Below, piece by piece: positions 5,228 through 7,387 of a stretch of DNA of 7,387 bases. Below the pieces are notes generated by a model. It saw only the letters and a list, made by a program, of their open reading frames with translations. It searched no databases and was not told the DNA's origin. How positions within the stretch are numbered: position 1 is the stretch's first letter; each line of letters opens with the position of its first letter. A program made the translations under genes and the position numbers. The stretch is from NCBI GenBank assembly GCA_017547865.1, contig JAFYOA010000027.1, positions 1-7,387 of the forward strand, given 5' to 3'. Source of the DNA: Clostridia bacterium. GTDB lineage: Bacteria; Bacillota_A; Clostridia; Oscillospirales; Acutalibacteraceae.

Positions 5228-6550
5228 ATGTCCAGCTATGTGACCAGAAAAACCCCCGGCGATACCGCGTGGTTTACCAAAGACCGCTTTGGAATGTTCA
5301 TCCACTGGGGTCTGTATGCCATGCCCGCCCGGCACGAATGGATCAAAAACCGCGAGTGCATTCCGGAAGAAAAATACGACAAGTATTTCAAATATTTTGA
5401 CCCGGATATGTACGACCCGAAAGAATGGGCCCGCATGGCCAAGGCAGCCGGCATGAAATACGCCGTGCTCACCACCAAGCATCACGAAGGCTTCTGTCTG
5501 TTCGATTCCAAATTTACCGATTATAAATCCACCAATACCCCCTGCGGGAAAGACCTGGTGAAAGAATACGTGGATGCCTTCCGCGCGGAAGGGCTGAAGA
5601 TCGGCTTCTATTACTCGCTGATCGACTGGCATCACCCGGATTTCACCATTGATATGATCCACCCCCGCCGCAACGATCCCGATGCTCTGCAGCAGAACGA
5701 AGGCAGGGATATGCGCCGCTACGCCCAGTATATGCGTGACCAGGTGCGTGAACTGCTGACCAACTATGGCAAGATCGACATCCTGTGGTTCGATTTCTCT
5801 TATTCCGGCCGCGAGCCTCTGCCCGGCTGCGAATGGATGAAAGGCAAGGGCAAAGACGACTGGGAGGCCGAAGAACTGCTGAAAACAGCCCGCGAACTGC
5901 AGCCCGGCATCATCATCGACAACCGCACCGAGATCGACCAGGACCTGTGGACCCCGGAACAGTACCAGATGACCGAATGGGTGCGCCACCCGGAGACCGG
6001 TGAACTGGTGACCTGGGAAGCCTGCCAGACCTTCTCCGGTTCCTGGGGTTACCACCGCGACGAAAGCACCTGGAAATCCCCGGAGATGCTCATCCGTATG
6101 CTGGTGAACACCGTCGCCCTGGGCGGCAACCTGCTGATGAACGTGGGTCCCACCTCCCGCGGGTATTTTGACCACCGCGCCGTGGCCGCCCTGCAGGTGT
6201 ACGCCGACTGGATGAAGTACAACGGGCGCTCCATTTACAACTGCACCATGGCAGAACCCGACCTGCTGCCCCTGTGCCCGCCGGACTGCCGCTTTACCCA
6301 AAGCGAAGACGGCAAGCGGCTGTACATCCATCTGTTCGCCTATCCCTACAAGCATCTGCTCATCAAGGGGCTGGCGGGAAAGGTGGACTACGCACAGTTT
6401 TTGCACGATGGCAGCGAAGTGCTGTTTGACGAAGGCGGTGTGAAACACTTTGGTGTTGGCCTGGCCAAGGCCGACGACCTGCTGGTGTTGCGCCTGCCGG
6501 AAGTAAAACCCAACAGCATTGTGCCGGTGATCGAGCTGTTCTTAAAATAA
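5228..6550 (+). CDS. GH29 alpha-L-fucosidase
   Basis: This 440-residue protein should hydrolyse alpha-L-fucosides (EC 3.2.1.51 type) by the retaining mechanism of glycoside hydrolase family 29. Family hallmarks are RFGMFIHWGLYA (20-31; His26), TTKHHEGFCLFDS with His85-His86, ILWFDFSY containing the likely nucleophile Asp189, WEACQTFSGSWGY (Glu264 is one candidate for an acid/base role, not certain) and GGNLLMNVGPTSRG. After the TIM-barrel catalytic part (about 1-350) a small C-terminal beta-sandwich-like domain remains; there is no added carbohydrate-binding module. No signal peptide is present, so it should act in the cytoplasm on imported fucosylated oligosaccharides. The ATG at 5228 has AAGGAG 10 nt upstream; frame-open codons further upstream overlap the promoter. 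The gene stands alone between its own promoter and a terminator, with no transporter or fucose pathway gene next to it in the window. Exact linkage preference cannot be told. Confidence 0.93.
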   Translation: MSSYVTRKTPGDTAWFTKDRFGMFIHWGLYAMPARHEWIKNRECIPEEKYDKYFKYFDPDMYDPKEWARMAKAAGMKYAVLTTKHHEGFCLFDSKFTDYKSTNTPCGKDLVKEYVDAFRAEGLKIGFYYSLIDWHHPDFTIDMIHPRRNDPDALQQNEGRDMRRYAQYMRDQVRELLTNYGKIDILWFDFSYSGREPLPGCEWMKGKGKDDWEAEELLKTARELQPGIIIDNRTEIDQDLWTPEQYQMTEWVRHPETGELVTWEACQTFSGSWGYHRDESTWKSPEMLIRMLVNTVALGGNLLMNVGPTSRGYFDHRAVAALQVYADWMKYNGRSIYNCTMAEPDLLPLCPPDCRFTQSEDGKRLYIHLFAYPYKHLLIKGLAGKVDYAQFLHDGSEVLFDEGGVKHFGVGLAKADDLLVLRLPEVKPNSIVPVIELFLK

Positions 6551-6598
6551 ACCGCGCAAAAGCTTCCTTGATTTTTTAGAATAAGACCCACGAATTGA

Positions 6599-6635
6599 AA
6601 AAGGGGAAAACCTCAGCTGCAGGTTTTCCCCTTTT
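6599..6635. terminator. Bidirectional Rho-independent terminator
   Basis: A perfect 15-bp stem (6599-6613 with 6621-6635) encloses the 7-nt loop CAGCTGC. The stem ends are A-rich on the left and T-rich on the right, so the rightward transcript ends in TTTTATTAT and the leftward one in TTTTT. It lies between two convergent genes, 48 nt after the fucosidase stop and 14 nt after the stop of the GDPD gene, and can serve both. Confidence 0.93.
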
Positions 6636-6649
6636 ATTATACAAACAAT

Positions 6650-7387
6650 TTACTTCCGGTAATACCGCCCGGTTTCTTTCAGGAAATCAATGAGCAGCTG
6701 CGGCCAGTCGGTCTGGATCATATCGAAACCGCGGTCCGCAAGCCAGCCCCAGCCGTACTCGCAGTCGCGGCTCAGTGCGCTGTCATCGCTGTGCCCGGCG
6801 GCCAGCACCGCTTTGTAGTTATACACAATGGAGTTCACCCAGGTCAGCTGCCCGGTGGCGTGCATTTTCTCCCGGAATTCCACCCCGGCCAGGGGGCTGT
6901 CTTCCGTGGTGAAGAGAGACTCCACGCCCACATAGTTGATATTGCGGCGCAGAATTTCTTCGTGCCAGGGGTGTTCTTCCTTTACAATGGGCATAAAGGC
7001 CATTTCCGGCGCCAGGTCTTCCATCACCCGCAGAACATCTTCGGAAGGTGCGCTTTTCACCAGCACCTGATCCACCATGCCGTGGCGCTTTACCACATGG
7101 TAAATTTCCTCCGGGTGGCCCCAGAATTTATCAATGTTGATGTAGCAGCGTCCCTTGTACTGTTCCAGCAGGTCATCAAAGGGAACCAGTCCCAGCTCGG
7201 TGGGGCAGCCGTCGTAGTTCAGGTAGCGCAGCTCCTTCACCTGTTCCCAGGGCATGGTCTCAATGCTGGCGTCAATGCCCAAAAAGCGCTTTTCCATCCC
7301 GGGGTGAAAGATCACCAGCTTGCCGTCCCCGGTCATATCCAGATCTGTCTCAATCATATCCGCTCCCTGCAGCAGAGCGGTCTCGTA
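6650..7387 (-). CDS. Glycerophosphodiester phosphodiesterase family protein (N-terminus outside window)
   Basis: The visible 245 residues are the C-terminal bulk of a GDPD/UgpQ-type TIM-barrel enzyme, which in this family cleaves glycerophosphodiesters to glycerol 3-phosphate and an alcohol. The fragment opens with YETALLQGADMIETDLDMT, matching the conserved 'A...GAD.IE.D...T.DG' region with metal-ligand candidates Glu13 and Asp15, then DGKLVIFHPG with His28 at the usual catalytic His. Most members have HD there; here it is HP. NIDK (84-87) stands where the third acidic ligand is expected, and MIQTDWP (residues 223-229) is the usual 'TD.P' end motif. The Met at 7357 is internal, because the frame is open to the window edge and the essential N-terminal HRG and ENT motifs must lie beyond it. 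No membrane helix is visible in this part. The gene converges on the fucosidase and shares its terminator. Altered motif details leave substrate specificity open. Confidence 0.88.
   Translation of the reverse strand, partial: YETALLQGADMIETDLDMTGDGKLVIFHPGMEKRFLGIDASIETMPWEQVKELRYLNYDGCPTELGLVPFDDLLEQYKGRCYINIDKFWGHPEEIYHVVKRHGMVDQVLVKSAPSEDVLRVMEDLAPEMAFMPIVKEEHPWHEEILRRNINYVGVESLFTTEDSPLAGVEFREKMHATGQLTWVNSIVYNYKAVLAAGHSDDSALSRDCEYGWGWLADRGFDMIQTDWPQLLIDFLKETGRYYRK

Noticed and set aside
5138..6448. Minus-strand open frame of 436 codons opposite the fucosidase gene
   Set aside because: It is in exact codon register with a clear GH29 gene, ends inside the fucosidase promoter region, and has no family match.
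6551..6598. Possible separate terminator using the T-run at 6572-6577 after the fucosidase gene
   Set aside because: No stem precedes the T-run; the clear terminator is the hairpin just downstream at 6599-6635.

Overview
This window looks like a chromosomal stretch from a Gram-positive gut-type Clostridia member (Bacillota, perhaps Oscillospiraceae/Ruminococcaceae-like). The pointers are GC-rich coding sequence with AT-rich intergenic DNA, strong AGGAGG-type ribosome sites, a Ser/Glu-rich lipoprotein and vegetative (sigma-A-type) promoters. The taxon is an inference from style, not from a marker gene.

Layout. (1) Positions 1-2675, minus strand: a tightly packed ABC-2 export operon of Gld type, in transcription order ATPase (2675-1698), six-helix permease (1694-990) and a GldG-like auxiliary membrane protein that runs off the left edge (974-1). 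Its promoter lies at 2754-2782. (2) Positions 2676-2990: a 315-bp AT-rich divergent intergenic region with one promoter for each side and, between them, a tandem 10-bp direct repeat at 11-bp pitch. (3) Positions 2991-5103, plus strand: a two-gene unit of an unrecognised 184-aa soluble protein and a 507-aa lipoprotein with a long Ser/Glu/Pro linker and a transglutaminase-like domain with an intact Cys-His-Asp triad. It ends in a strong hairpin terminator at 5110-5146. (4) Positions 5153-6550, plus strand: a monocistronic GH29 alpha-L-fucosidase (440 aa, no signal peptide) with its own promoter and a GC hairpin at the likely 5' end of its mRNA. (5) Positions 6599-6635: a hairpin able to terminate transcription from both sides. 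(6) Positions 6650-7387, minus strand: the C-terminal part of a glycerophosphodiester phosphodiesterase (GDPD) family protein entering from the right edge.

The ABC operon and the lipoprotein unit both concern the membrane or cell surface and are divergently transcribed, so they could share control through the direct repeat. The fucosidase and the GDPD protein look like independent metabolic genes. I see no RNA genes, mobile elements, CRISPR arrays or defence system. The least explained parts are the 184-aa protein paired with the transglutaminase-like lipoprotein, and the direct repeat upstream of it. A genome-style feature is near-total avoidance of TTA, CTA and TCA codons, which creates very long but spurious antisense open frames.
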